The position numbers and the translations under genes were made by a program. The notes under the pieces are model-generated. The model searched no databases, had not been told where the DNA came from, and saw only the letters and a program-made list of their open reading frames with translations. DNA of 64,000 bases from Pseudomonadota bacterium (GTDB lineage Bacteria; Pseudomonadota; Gammaproteobacteria; Xanthomonadales; Wenzhouxiangellaceae): positions 2,418,001-2,482,000 of the forward strand of contig CP053448.1 in NCBI GenBank assembly GCA_013285445.1, written 5' to 3'. This document shows, in pieces, positions 51,149 through 61,737 of this stretch; positions within the stretch are counted from its first letter, which is position 1; every line of letters begins with the position of its first letter.

Positions 51149-51952
51149 TCAATCCTCGGCCTTGATCGCCTGGATGATGTAGCCACCGGACTTTTCGTCC
51201 GGCTTGAGATCGAGCAGGCCCTGCTTCTCGGCTTCCAGCAGCAGTTCCGAGAAATTGCGAAAACCGTGGTAGGACTCGCTGAATCCCGGCTTGCGCCGCT
51301 TCAAGGCCTGCTTGACCATTGAGCCCCACACCTTTTCCTCGGCGTCACGATCAGCGAACAGCGCCTCGGCAGTCTCAAGCACGAGCTCGAAGGCCTCCTG
51401 CTTCTTGCTGTCGACCGGCTTGCCGGTGGTCTTTTTCTTTTTCCGGGACGTCTTTTTCTTTCCTGTCTGCTTCGGCTTGCTTCGGACCAGGTCGTCGTAG
51501 AAGATGAACTCATCACAGTTGGCCATCAACAGATCCGATGTGGAGCTCTTGACTCCAACACCGATCACCATCTTGTTGTTCTCGCGCAGCTTCGAGACCA
51601 GCGGCGAGAAATCCGAATCGCCGCTGATCACCACAAAGGTATCGACATGCGCCTTGGTATAGCACAGGTCGAGTGCATCGACGACCATGCGAATATCGGC
51701 AGAATTCTTGCCGGATTGCCGCACGTGCGGGATATCGATCATCTCGAACGCCGCCTCGTGCATGGCGGTCTTGAACTCCCGGTAACGGCCCCAGTCACAG
51801 TAGGCTTTCTTGACCACGATATTGCCTTTGAGCAGCAGCCGCTCCAGCACCTTCTGGATGTCAAAGGCGTCATACCTGGCATCTCGCACGCCGAGGGCGA
51901 TATTCTCGAAATCACAAAACAGGGCGAGGTTTCGAGTCGGAGAGGTTGTCAT
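51149..51952 (-). CDS. NYN-domain protein with C-terminal LOTUS/OST-HTH domain
   Basis: A 267-residue protein. Residues ~8-150 are a NYN/LabA-type PIN-like nuclease domain with Asp14 (FCDFEN), Asp86 (SADIRMVVDAL), Asp112 and Asp114 (SGDSDFSPL), the acidic metal-binding set. A very basic linker (KKKTSRKKKKTTGK) is followed by a LOTUS/OST-HTH domain (~185-260) ending SGGYIIQAI. Probable RNA endonuclease or RNA-binding protein. ATG 51952 has AAGGTGG eight bases upstream; a GTG at 51964 would add four residues. It lies downstream of rplU-rpmA on the same strand. Confidence 0.87.
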   Translation of the reverse strand: MTTSPTRNLALFCDFENIALGVRDARYDAFDIQKVLERLLLKGNIVVKKAYCDWGRYREFKTAMHEAAFEMIDIPHVRQSGKNSADIRMVVDALDLCYTKAHVDTFVVISGDSDFSPLVSKLRENNKMVIGVGVKSSTSDLLMANCDEFIFYDDLVRSKPKQTGKKKTSRKKKKTTGKPVDSKKQEAFELVLETAEALFADRDAEEKVWGSMVKQALKRRKPGFSESYHGFRNFSELLLEAEKQGLLDLKPDEKSGGYIIQAIKAED

Positions 51953-52048
51953 GATCGTATCCACCTTGTACGAGAAAACTTCGGGCCAGTGGCATTACCG
52001 ATTCGACAGGGTACTACGTTCGCGATCCGGAATCCCCACGACATCGGC

Positions 52049-52074
52049 AAAAAAAACCCCGCACGGGGCGGGGC
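52049..52074 (-). terminator. Rho-independent terminator of rplU-rpmA
   Basis: On the minus strand CAGCCCCGCCCC is followed by GTGC and GGGG with a run of eight T's (TTTTTTTT). The CCCC-GTGC-GGGG core stem plus the T-tract is a clear intrinsic terminator, 38 bases after the rpmA stop codon. Confidence 0.85.
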
Positions 52075-52111
52075 TGATGTGCAGCATCCGGCTTGGGGCA
52101 GGATGCGATTG

Positions 52112-52372
52112 TTATTCGGTCGGCTCGACCGACACAAACTTGCGCACGGGCTTGCCGCGGCGCTCGAACTTGACCCTGCCGTCGGACAGTGCAAACAGCG
52201 TGTGGTCGCGCCCGACTCCGACATTGGCGCCGGCATGAAAGCGTGTACCGCGCTGGCGCACGAGAATGTTTCCGGCCAGGACGTTCTCACCGCCGTAACG
52301 CTTGACGCCCAGGTACTTCGGATTGGAATCGCGGCCGTTGCGAGTGGAGCCGCCTGCTTTCTTGTGAGCCAT
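52112..52372 (-). CDS. rpmA: 50S ribosomal protein L27
   Basis: An 86-residue protein with the L27 N-terminus [20 protein letters not shown] (no cleavable extension), then [16 protein letters not shown] and [18 protein letters not shown]27 sits at the peptidyl transferase centre and its N-terminal tail contacts the tRNA CCA ends. It is 3 bp after rplU; the two form an operon with the terminator at 52049. The obgE gene that often follows rpmA is absent here. Confidence 0.98.
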   Translation of the reverse strand: MAHKKAGGSTRNGRDSNPKYLGVKRYGGENVLAGNILVRQRGTRFHAGANVGVGRDHTLFALSDGRVKFERRGKPVRKFVSVEPTE

Positions 52373-52375
52373 GAT

Positions 52376-52687
52376 TCAGCCTTCGATGCCCGTGATCCTG
52401 ATTTCGGTGTAGTACTGCCGATGTCCCATTTGCTTCATGTGATGCTTGCGGCGACGGAACTTGATGATGCGGATTTTCTTGCCGCGGCCGTGCCCGACCA
52501 CCTCAGCAGTCACCTTGCCGCCGTCGACGGTCGGCGTGCCGATGCGCACATCGTCACCCTCGCCAACCATGAGCACCCGGTCGATCTCAACCGTCGCCCC
52601 CTGCTCGGCATCGAGCTTCTCGACCCGCAGCACATCGCCCTCAGACGCCTTGTACTGCTTGCCGCCGGTAGAAAAAACCGCGTACAT
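52376..52687 (-). CDS. rplU: 50S ribosomal protein L21
   Basis: A 103-residue protein: [20 protein letters not shown] start, the RNA-binding [21 protein letters not shown] cited here in part as [16 protein letters not shown], and the end TEIRITGI. It binds 23S rRNA. It is first in the rplU-rpmA operon. On the other side, where many gammaproteobacteria carry ispB divergently, there is only a ~420-bp gap before uvrA. Confidence 0.97.
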   Translation of the reverse strand: MYAVFSTGGKQYKASEGDVLRVEKLDAEQGATVEIDRVLMVGEGDDVRIGTPTVDGGKVTAEVVGHGRGKKIRIIKFRRRKHHMKQMGHRQYYTEIRITGIEG

Positions 52688-52781
52688 GATGCTACTCCGG
52701 GAGAACTCGCCAGTAAAGAGCGGGAATTTTACTGACTGCAGCCGCCCAAGTCAACCAGATCAGTGTCCCCTGCGACTCGCC

Positions 52782-53060
52782 TCACGGCGGCCTTCTCAGA
52801 CGGAAGCCGCAGGCCGGCTCCGCCCCTCCAGGAATCACGACCGGCGGGGGCACTGTCGGGTGCTCCATTGGCCCGAGCCGGGCCTGCGCGCACGGATCCC
52901 GGAAGATCTCCCGGAATTCGGCGGCATCGGGGTGAGCGCACACCAGGTGAGCCGGACGGAATTGGGCCCGGTCGATGTGCGGCCGACAACCCGAGATGCA
53001 GACAAGGCACCGAACAGACGACGCAGGCGCCAAAATTGCACGGAGTTTTGCCTCGATCAC
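52782..53060 (-). CDS. Doubtful 92-residue cysteine-containing ORF upstream of uvrA
   Basis: A GTG-initiated frame in the 420-bp gap between rplU and uvrA. It has a cysteine pattern [12 protein letters not shown] and later VCAHP and PCAQA, and lacks a visible ribosome site. It overlaps other frames on both strands. I list it because nothing else fills the gap; it could be a real small zinc-binding protein or a chance frame. Weak. Confidence 0.2.
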   Translation of the reverse strand: MIEAKLRAILAPASSVRCLVCISGCRPHIDRAQFRPAHLVCAHPDAAEFREIFRDPCAQARLGPMEHPTVPPPVVIPGGAEPACGFRLRRPP

Positions 53061-53108
53061 GACCGGCGCGATATATTAGCAGGCTTGACCCGACTACCCG
53101 GCGACGGC

Positions 53109-55961
<2,853 letters not shown>

Positions 55962-55976
55962 CCAAGGAGGCTAGTG

Positions 55977-56381
55977 ATGTCTGAGTTTACCGTGATCATG
56001 CCCGTGCGATGGGGAGACATGGATGCGTTCGATCATGTCAGCAACGCCGTGTTCCTGCGCTATCTTGAAGAGGTTCGTGCCCAGTGGATGAGTTCGGTGC
56101 CCAGCTACTGGCAGGGCGAGGAAGCCGGTCCGGTCGTGGCCAACATCAACATCAACTACCGTCAACCGCTGCACTGGCCGGAGCAGCTGTGCGTCACCCT
56201 GCTGCCGCAATCCCCGGGGCGATCGAGCATCAAGCTCAGCCAGGAGGTGCGTGCCGCAGAGCCCGACGAGAATGGTCAGAAAACGATTTATGCCGACGCG
56301 ATATGCACGCTGGTCTGGATCGACAAACGCAACGGCGAGCCCGTCCCGCTGCCCGGCGTCATGCGCGACCTGGCCGGTTAG
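55977..56381 (+). CDS. Acyl-CoA thioesterase, 4HBT hot-dog family
   Basis: A 134-residue hot-dog protein: VRWGDMDAFDHVSNAVFLRYLEE is the 4-hydroxybenzoyl-CoA thioesterase signature (Asp in the active-site loop, cited as WGDMDAFDHVSN), followed by NINYRQPLHWPE and IYADAICTLVWID. It hydrolyses an acyl-CoA thioester; substrate unknown. AAGGAGG lies six bases before ATG 55977; GTG 55974 is less likely. The stop TAG (56379-56381) lies in a palindromic hairpin shared with the next gene. Confidence 0.87.
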   Translation: MSEFTVIMPVRWGDMDAFDHVSNAVFLRYLEEVRAQWMSSVPSYWQGEEAGPVVANININYRQPLHWPEQLCVTLLPQSPGRSSIKLSQEVRAAEPDENGQKTIYADAICTLVWIDKRNGEPVPLPGVMRDLAG

Positions 56382-56407
56382 GGAAGCTCTGTCAGAGGTT
56401 CCTAACC
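56376..56407. terminator. Shared palindromic hairpin containing both convergent stop codons
   Basis: GGTTAGG-GAAGCTCTG pairs with CAGAGGTTCCTAACC apart from one bulged G and one G/C mismatch. It covers 56376-56407. The thioesterase stop (56379-56381) lies in the left arm and the PilZ-like stop (56402-56404 on the minus strand) in the right arm. Likely a bidirectional terminator. Confidence 0.6.
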
Positions 56408-56716
56408 GAACTCCAGCCCGATCTTCATGACGTCGTCGTCAACCGGCTCCAGCCACCGAATCTCGGCCGCCTGCAAACCCAGATTGGCAACCTGAACAAC
56501 GCACCGGCTGCCCGCCTCAACGTTACGGATCGGGCCGCGCTTGAGAGCAACCACGCGCAAGCCGCCGCGGGATTCCTCACACACCAAGCCGGCCGTTTCC
56601 GGCTCGAACACGTCCTCGCTCGGTAGGGTGTTGGAAAACTGCAGCAGAACGATTTCGGTTTCATCCGGCGGGTAACGCAGGTAGCGTCGCCGGTTGTCGG
56701 TTTGTGCCTGGCCCAT
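56402..56716 (-). CDS. PilZ-like domain protein
   Basis: A 104-residue protein with RRRYLRYPPDE, which resembles the RxxxR c-di-GMP contact motif, and CEESRGGLRV, resembling the D/NxSxxG motif with Glu in place of Asp/Asn. The rest is a compact beta-barrel-like sequence (GSRCVVQVANLGLQAAEIRWLE, shown in part as IRWLEPVDDD). Binding of c-di-GMP is uncertain because of the altered second motif. AGGAGGTG lies in the leader before the ATG at 56716. Confidence 0.65.
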   Translation of the reverse strand: MGQAQTDNRRRYLRYPPDETEIVLLQFSNTLPSEDVFEPETAGLVCEESRGGLRVVALKRGPIRNVEAGSRCVVQVANLGLQAAEIRWLEPVDDDVMKIGLEFG

Positions 56717-56788
56717 GAAACACCTCCTGCTTGGAGAATGGACGAACGCAGCGACTCCAGCATAGGCGCTGCGCAGGCTGCTGGCAAA

Positions 56789-57547
56789 TTATTTCTTCTG
56801 CTGCAGGCGTTCGACGAGCTGGCGCAGGGTGACCTGGGTCTGATCGGCAAACCAGGCGTCGACAAAACCATCCACGTCCAGGGCCTCCCGACTGTCAAAC
56901 AGCGCGCCAAGCGGTGCTCGGCAAAGCTGGCGCGTGCCCAGCATGGAGTGCCGCGGCAAGGCCAGCAGCTCCTGACACCAGCCGACAGCCCGGGCAACCG
57001 TCTGCTCGGGTGCGGCCAGTTCGTCGACCAGGCCCAGCGCATGGGCATCGGATGCGGGAATCATTTCACCGGCAACCAGGTGACGCTCGGCCGGATAGGG
57101 CCCGATCAGCCGCACCAGCGCCTGATGAATGATCGGCGGAACGATCAGTCCGACCTGTACTTCGTTAAGGCCAAGCCTGAAATCGCCTTCGGCCTGGACC
57201 CGGTAGTCGGCAAACAGGGCAATGACCGTACCACCTGCCGGACTGTGACCGGTCAGCGCCGCGGCAACCGGGACCGGCGAACGGGCAGCCTGCTCGAGCA
57301 GGGCAAAGAACTCCTGCCAGAATTCACGCATACCGCCACGATCGAGCCCGAGCAAATGGGGCACATCCAGGCCAGCCGAAAACAGACCCGGCTGCCCGGA
57401 CAGTACGAGCGCCTGCGCACCGTCGTCAATGGCCTCGACCATGGCCTCTCTCAGTCGCGCAACCAGTTCCGGGTTGAGGGCATTGACCGGCGGTCGGTCA
57501 AGCTGCAGTTCGATGACTGCCTGTTCATGATGTTGGGTCTGAAGCAT
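56789..57547 (-). CDS. Delta3-Delta2-enoyl-CoA isomerase-like crotonase
   Basis: A 252-residue crotonase-fold protein. The oxyanion-hole region is LTGHSPAGGTVIALFADYRV: the glutamate that hydratases carry in the GGGLE motif is replaced (GGTV), while the second position GLNEVQVGLIVP keeps its Glu. That pattern is characteristic of mitochondrial-type enoyl-CoA isomerases, which shift the double bond during unsaturated fatty acid oxidation. Not a hydratase by this evidence. It diverges from the PCuAC gene. Confidence 0.8.
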   Translation of the reverse strand: MLQTQHHEQAVIELQLDRPPVNALNPELVARLREAMVEAIDDGAQALVLSGQPGLFSAGLDVPHLLGLDRGGMREFWQEFFALLEQAARSPVPVAAALTGHSPAGGTVIALFADYRVQAEGDFRLGLNEVQVGLIVPPIIHQALVRLIGPYPAERHLVAGEMIPASDAHALGLVDELAAPEQTVARAVGWCQELLALPRHSMLGTRQLCRAPLGALFDSREALDVDGFVDAWFADQTQVTLRQLVERLQQKK

Positions 57548-57656
57548 GTCGCGTCATTCCCCGCAAAGATTGACCAGCGGCCATTATGCCTGATTGTCGA
57601 ATGCCGGCATCTGCGATAATCCGGTCGACAGCCCATTCTAAGGAGTCATCACCGAC

Positions 57657-58085
57657 ATGATGCGTCTTGCCGCCCTTCTGCTGTTGATCACGGCCGCCGG
57701 GCCGATCTTCTCGGCACCGCCACTTGAGTTCATCGATGCCTGGTCACCGGAGGCGCCACCGGGCCGAATGATGGCCGGCTACGTCGAAATCCGTAATCCC
57801 ACCGACCGGGATATTGTCCTGACAGCCGCCAGAAGCCCCCGGTTCGAGCGGGTCGAGATACACACCATGACCATGACAGACGGCGTCATGCGCATGCGCC
57901 GCCTTGAGACCCTGACGATCCCGGCCAATGGCCACAAGACACTGCAGCAGGGCGGACATCATCTGATGCTGATCGGCCCCGGCGCGCCGGTAACAGCCGG
58001 CGATCTACTGCCGATCGAGCTGACCGATGAAACCGGCCGCACCTACGAATTCATGAGCGAAGTGCGACCGCGAGGCTTTGACTGA
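57657..58085 (+). CDS. Copper chaperone PCu(A)C family protein
   Basis: A 142-residue exported protein: signal MMRLAALLLLITAAGPIFSA, then WSPEAPPGRMMAGYVEIRNP and the metal motif VEIHTMTMTDGVMRMRRL followed after ~20 residues by GGHHLMLIG, the HxM-x10-M...HxM pattern of PCu(A)C. These periplasmic proteins deliver Cu(I) to cytochrome oxidase CuA. AAGGAG precedes the first ATG. No Sco gene is adjacent. GATAAT at 57615-57620 could be a -10 element. Confidence 0.88.
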   Translation: MMRLAALLLLITAAGPIFSAPPLEFIDAWSPEAPPGRMMAGYVEIRNPTDRDIVLTAARSPRFERVEIHTMTMTDGVMRMRRLETLTIPANGHKTLQQGGHHLMLIGPGAPVTAGDLLPIELTDETGRTYEFMSEVRPRGFD

Positions 58086-58379
58086 CCCGGTTGAATGGTG
58101 TCGTCGGCGACGGCGTCCAGCCGCTGTTTTCGTCACATCCCCGTTCCGGCTTTTTCGCCGTCTGCGCCCACAACCGGTCGGGGAACTGCTGCTGCCGGAC
58201 TGCGCCAATATCGGACTGATGGCCCGCGAGGCCGCGTCCTGCCGGTCAAGTTGGCCAAGGCCCTGAAGCCGGAAGACCGTGCGCATGTGATGGCACGAGC
58301 CGGGGACCAGTGCTCGCTGGTGCCGCTGTTCAGCTCAGGTCGGGTAATCAGGGTCCTACGAGACCGGCACCCGACGCGA
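58086..58379. other. ~290-bp gap without a recognisable gene
   Basis: Several short frames exist in both directions, none with a ribosome site. Plus-strand fragments such as LPVKLAKALKPEDRAHVMARAGDQ and an adjacent frame LLLPDCANIGLMAREA look like broken coding sequence, so a decayed gene is possible, but I cannot name it. Confidence 0.3.
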
Positions 58380-59000
58380 TCAGCCGCCGGACAGAGCAAA
58401 CTGCTCGAGGATGGCGGCCGTGGCACCCCAGATTGGCCAGCGGCTATGGCTCATGGACACCATGTCATAGCTGTGGCCCGCCCGGCAGACCCGGTGGTGC
58501 CGATAGCTTGCCGGGTTCCGTACCGTCGCCCAGGGCAGCGTGAAGATTCGCGCCACTTCGTCGGGACAGGGCCGCAGCGACTGCCGGCCTTCGATCGTCG
58601 CAACCACCGGCACAATCCGGTAGCCGGTAATGGTGTCGAAGCAATCGAGCAGTCCGCAAGGCCGAACCACAGCCGGATCGACGCCGATTTCCTCGTGCGC
58701 CTCGCGCAAGGCGGTGGCCAGCGGGAATGCCTCGCCATGCTGACGGCCGCCCCCGGGCAACGCCACCTGACCGGCATGATGCGCCAGACGCTGACTGCGC
58801 ACGGTAAGCACCACCCGCGCGCTGGGCTCGAGCAGCAGTGGAATCAGGACCGCTGCCGGGCGCGTATTCCAGACGCCAGCGCGTGGCCGGTAGCCACGCA
58901 CAGGCAGTTCATCGGGCACGGCATCAAGCGGATGGAGTCGCGCCAGCCAGCCGTCTGGCAGCCAGACATCGGGAATCACACCAGACGCCCTGGAAAGCAT
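58380..59000 (-). CDS. nudL: Nudix hydrolase, CoA pyrophosphatase type (NudL-like)
   Basis: A 206-residue Nudix protein. The CoA-pyrophosphatase signature VVLTVRSQRLAHHAGQVALPG sits before the Nudix box, cited as RSQRLAHHAGQVALPGG and LREAHEEIGVD, with the catalytic glutamates of REAHEEIG. It likely hydrolyses CoA and acyl-CoA to 3',5'-ADP and 4'-phosphopantetheine. The C-terminal WPIWGATAAILEQF matches the family. It is separated from fkpA by ~77 bp on the same strand. Confidence 0.88.
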   Translation of the reverse strand: MLSRASGVIPDVWLPDGWLARLHPLDAVPDELPVRGYRPRAGVWNTRPAAVLIPLLLEPSARVVLTVRSQRLAHHAGQVALPGGGRQHGEAFPLATALREAHEEIGVDPAVVRPCGLLDCFDTITGYRIVPVVATIEGRQSLRPCPDEVARIFTLPWATVRNPASYRHHRVCRAGHSYDMVSMSHSRWPIWGATAAILEQFALSGG

Positions 59001-59077
59001 CGCAACCGGCCTGCATCCCGCAGGGCCGATGCGGAGTCGGCCTGGGCGACGGCGCGGGAGACGGCCGCACCCGACAC

Positions 59078-59800
59078 TTACTGACCGGGGGCCTGAGCGT
59101 TTTCCTCGTAGTCTTCCGGAGCGCCGATCTGGACCAGCTTGATATCGAACTGCAGTGCCTCATTCGGCCCGATCATCGGCGGATCGCCGCGCACCCCGAA
59201 AGCCAGCTCCGGCGGCAGAAAAACCTGCCACATGGCGCCTTCACGCATCAAAGGCAGAATCTCCTGCCAGCCCTCGATCACCGAATTGACCTGGAAAACC
59301 GCAGGTATGCCGCGTCGGAACGAACTGTCGAACTCTCGCCCGCTGATCTTTGAGCCGCGGTAATGCACGGTCACGGTGTCTTCGATACCGGGACGCTCAC
59401 CCTCTCCTTCCTCGATGACCCGGTACTGCACGCCGCTGGGCAGCGTCTGGATGCCGGTCTTGTCGCGGTTCTCGGCCAGGAAGGTCTCGGCCTTCTGCTG
59501 GTTTTCCTCGGCCAGCGCGCGAAATGCTTCCATCCGCTCTTCGCGAATCTTTTCCTGCAGCGCCAGCATACGCTCACGCATTTCCTCGATCTCGACCCGC
59601 GGCTCCTGCTCGTTATAGGCATCACGGGCAGCCTGGAAAACGGCCTCGATGTCAATATCGATATCGTAGCTCTTGAGTTCCGCGCCGAACTCATAGCCGA
59701 TTGAGTAACCGAGCTTGCCGGCTTCGCTTTCAAGGTCCTGCGCCGCTGCCGGCGCGACAAGTGCCACGGCAAAAACCGCAGCCACGAATGACTTTTGCAT
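59078..59800 (-). CDS. fkpA: FKBP-type peptidyl-prolyl isomerase (FkpA/Mip-like)
   Basis: A 240-residue periplasmic PPIase: signal peptide MQKSFVAAVFAVALVAPAAAQ, an N-terminal helical dimerisation region (LESEAGKLGYSIGYEFGAEL, then a long Glu/Arg-rich helix) and a C-terminal FKBP domain (TVTVHYRGSKISGREFDSS, MREGAMWQVFLPPELAFG). It assists folding of envelope proteins. ATG 59800 is preceded by GGAGG; the longer frame from 59869 has no signal peptide. It diverges from the psp operon. Confidence 0.9.
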   Translation of the reverse strand: MQKSFVAAVFAVALVAPAAAQDLESEAGKLGYSIGYEFGAELKSYDIDIDIEAVFQAARDAYNEQEPRVEIEEMRERMLALQEKIREERMEAFRALAEENQQKAETFLAENRDKTGIQTLPSGVQYRVIEEGEGERPGIEDTVTVHYRGSKISGREFDSSFRRGIPAVFQVNSVIEGWQEILPLMREGAMWQVFLPPELAFGVRGDPPMIGPNEALQFDIKLVQIGAPEDYEENAQAPGQ

Positions 59801-59978
59801 GCTGCCTCCGTTGGGAAAGGAATCTGTGATGGCAATCCAGTCCTGTATTGTACCTGACGCGACCGACATTCGGGCCGCACCCGCCGAGTAGACCCGCCTT
59901 TGCCGGCGAAAGTTTCCGGTATGCGCATCCGGCGGTCAAGTCAGCGCTCAGCCAGGACGGCTCGCTTTTCAATCAAAC

Positions 59979-60013
59979 GGTAAAAATTACCTATGAAGAG
60001 GTAACGCTAACCT
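59979..60013 (+). promoter_or_regulatory. Enhancer-like inverted repeats upstream of the psp promoter
   Basis: GGTAA-AAA-TTACC at 59979-59991 and the imperfect AGGTAACGCTAACCT at 59999-60013. They lie ~60-110 bases upstream of the sigma54 promoter at 60067, the usual distance for binding sites of an enhancer-binding protein such as PspF. The gene for that activator is not adjacent in this window. Confidence 0.5.
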
Positions 60014-60066
60014 TTAGGCCAAACGGCTGCTGAGCTAACTCATTGATTATTGGTGAAGGCGGGAAT

Positions 60067-60082
60067 TGGCACAGCAATTGCC
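60067..60082 (+). promoter_or_regulatory. Sigma54 promoter of the psp operon
   Basis: TGGCACA-GCAA-TTGCC: -24 GG at 60068-60069, -12 GC at 60080-60081, spacing ten bases. The start should be near 60093, ~32 bases before the pspA ATG. PspA operons are classically sigma54-dependent, so sequence and biology agree. Confidence 0.88.
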
Positions 60083-60124
60083 TCATAGCCAGCAAACCCA
60101 CAGATCCACAACAGGAGTAAAACC

Positions 60125-60790
60125 ATGGGCATTTTTTCCCGCATGGGCGACATCATCAACGCCAATCTCAACGCTGCGCTGGAAAAGGCGGAAGACCCGG
60201 AAAAGATGATTCGTCTGATGATCCAGGAAATGGAAGACACCCTGGTCGAGATTCGCTCGGCCACCGCCAAGTGCATCGCCGAGAAAAAGGAGCGCACGAG
60301 ACTGCTCAAACGCCTCGAGCAGCAGCAGATCGAGTGGGAGCGCAAGGCGGAGCTGGCGCTGGAAAAGGATCGCGAGGACCTGGCCCGCGCCGCGCTGGCC
60401 GAAAAAACGGCGCTCAGCGACCGCATTGCCTACCTCAACGAAGAGCTGCAGCACTACGAGGAGCAGCTGGCCAAGTACGACGAAGATATCGGCAAGCTGC
60501 AGGCCAAGCTGACCGACGCGCGCAGCCGGCAGCGGGCCCTGGTCATGCGGCACCGCTCGGCCAATCACCACCTCCAGACCCGAAAGCACGTCTACAACGA
60601 CAAGATCGACGAGATGCTGCATCGCTTCGACGCGGCCGAGGAACGCATCGAGCGCATCGAATCGGAGTCCGAGGCGCTCGATATGGGGCGCAAGGGCCAG
60701 ACGCTCAGCTCGGAATTCGAACAGCTCGAGCGCGACGAGCGGGTCGAGGAGGCCCTGACTGAGCTCAAATCACGCCGCAACCGGGAGTAA
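60125..60790 (+). CDS. pspA: Phage shock protein A
   Basis: A 221-residue coiled-coil protein beginning MGIFSRMGDIINANLNAALE, then DPEKMIRLMIQEMEDTLVEI, the PspA/IM30 N-terminal amphipathic helix and first coiled-coil. PspA is an ESCRT-III-like membrane stabiliser that also inhibits PspF in characterised systems. AGGAG precedes the ATG. It is first in a pspABC operon. Confidence 0.96.
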   Translation: MGIFSRMGDIINANLNAALEKAEDPEKMIRLMIQEMEDTLVEIRSATAKCIAEKKERTRLLKRLEQQQIEWERKAELALEKDREDLARAALAEKTALSDRIAYLNEELQHYEEQLAKYDEDIGKLQAKLTDARSRQRALVMRHRSANHHLQTRKHVYNDKIDEMLHRFDAAEERIERIESESEALDMGRKGQTLSSEFEQLERDERVEEALTELKSRRNRE

Positions 60791-60796
60791 GCGGAG

Positions 60797-61033
60797 ATGA
60801 TCGGAATGCTGGAACTGCTCTTTGTGCCGCTGATCATCTTCATGGTGATCGTGGCGCCGATCTGGCTGATCCTGCACTACGCCACGCGCAACTCGGCCAG
60901 CCGGCGCCTCAACAGCAAGGATGAGGCACTGCTGGAAGATCTGCATGAGAGTGCCCGCAGGATGGAAGAGCGCATGAACACGCTCGAGCGCATCCTTGAC
61001 GATGACAGCCCCAACTGGAGAAACCGAACATGA
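60797..61033 (+). CDS. pspB: Phage shock protein B
   Basis: A 78-residue inner-membrane protein: one N-terminal helix (LLFVPLIIFMVIVAPIWLILHY) and a cytoplasmic helical tail (LLEDLHESARRMEERMNTLERIL). PspB and PspC relay envelope stress to PspA/PspF in enterics. It starts 6 bp after pspA and overlaps pspC by 4 bp (ATGA). Confidence 0.93.
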   Translation: MIGMLELLFVPLIIFMVIVAPIWLILHYATRNSASRRLNSKDEALLEDLHESARRMEERMNTLERILDDDSPNWRNRT

Positions 61034-61419
61034 ACCGTCGATACGACGAGCAACCTGACCGCAACCGTCTTTACCGCAACAAGGACCGCAGCATCCTGGC
61101 CGGGGTATGTGCCGGGATCTCCGACTGGACCGGTTTCAACCTGACGGCGCTGCGCATCATCACGGTCCTGCTGGCCATTCCGTTTACCGCGGTAATCGTC
61201 ATCGGCTATGTCGTGCTGTGGGTCCTGGTTCCGAAACGTCCGATCAATCTCTATCGCGACCCCTGCGATGAGGCGTTCTGGCAGCAGGTTCGTCGCGGCC
61301 CCAGAGACGGCGTCAATCGACTGCATCAGCGCTTCAGGGAGCTTGACCGGCGGTTGCAGCGCATGGAGGCCTGGCTGACCTCCAGCGAGTACCGCATCGA
61401 CCGAGAACTCAGAGACTGA
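61030..61419 (+). CDS. pspC: Phage shock protein C
   Basis: A 129-residue PspC: N-terminal basic region NRLYRNKDRSILAGVCAGIS, the PspC domain helix ITVLLAIPFTAVIVIGYVVLWVLVP and a C-terminal ~50-residue helical tail (LHQRFRELDRRLQRMEAWLTSSEYRIDREL in parts). Overlap with pspB indicates translational coupling. Confidence 0.93.
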   Translation: MNRRYDEQPDRNRLYRNKDRSILAGVCAGISDWTGFNLTALRIITVLLAIPFTAVIVIGYVVLWVLVPKRPINLYRDPCDEAFWQQVRRGPRDGVNRLHQRFRELDRRLQRMEAWLTSSEYRIDRELRD

Positions 61420-61451
61420 TTACGCCGTCGGTGCATCGAGACAGGGACGAC

Positions 61452-61700
61452 ATGCATAGCCTCCTGACCCTGCTGGCCCTGGTGCTCATGATTCCGGCCG
61501 CACTGGCCGGATTCAGCAGCGCCCTGCGCGACTTGCTTGCCCGCCTCGATTCGCTGACCCGCACCCTGGTGCACGCCAACGCCATGCTGGCCGAGATGGC
61601 CCCAATGGCGCCTGCACTGATGCTCCTTCTGGCGGCTGTGGCGACGCTGGTCGTCGCCGGATGGATGATCGTTCGCACCGTCAATGGCGGGGTACACTAG
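61452..61700 (+). CDS. Small two-helix membrane protein at the end of the psp operon
   Basis: An 82-residue protein with two hydrophobic segments (LLTLLALVLMIPAALAGFSS and ALMLLLAAVATLVVAGWMIV) joined by a helical segment that includes LARLDSLTRTLVHANAMLAE. It lies 32 bp after pspC with AGGGA before ATG 61452; GTG 61431 is possible. It is not PspD or PspG by sequence that I recognise. A role in envelope stress is inferred from position only. Confidence 0.7.
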   Translation: MHSLLTLLALVLMIPAALAGFSSALRDLLARLDSLTRTLVHANAMLAEMAPMAPALMLLLAAVATLVVAGWMIVRTVNGGVH

Positions 61701-61737
61701 CGGGCTTGAACCAAATTGAACCGGGAGCCCGATACTC

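Noticed and set aside
52446..53108. 663-bp N-terminal extension of uvrA
   Set aside because: It overlaps rplU and has no similarity to Uvr[15 protein letters not shown] at 53109 is the family start.
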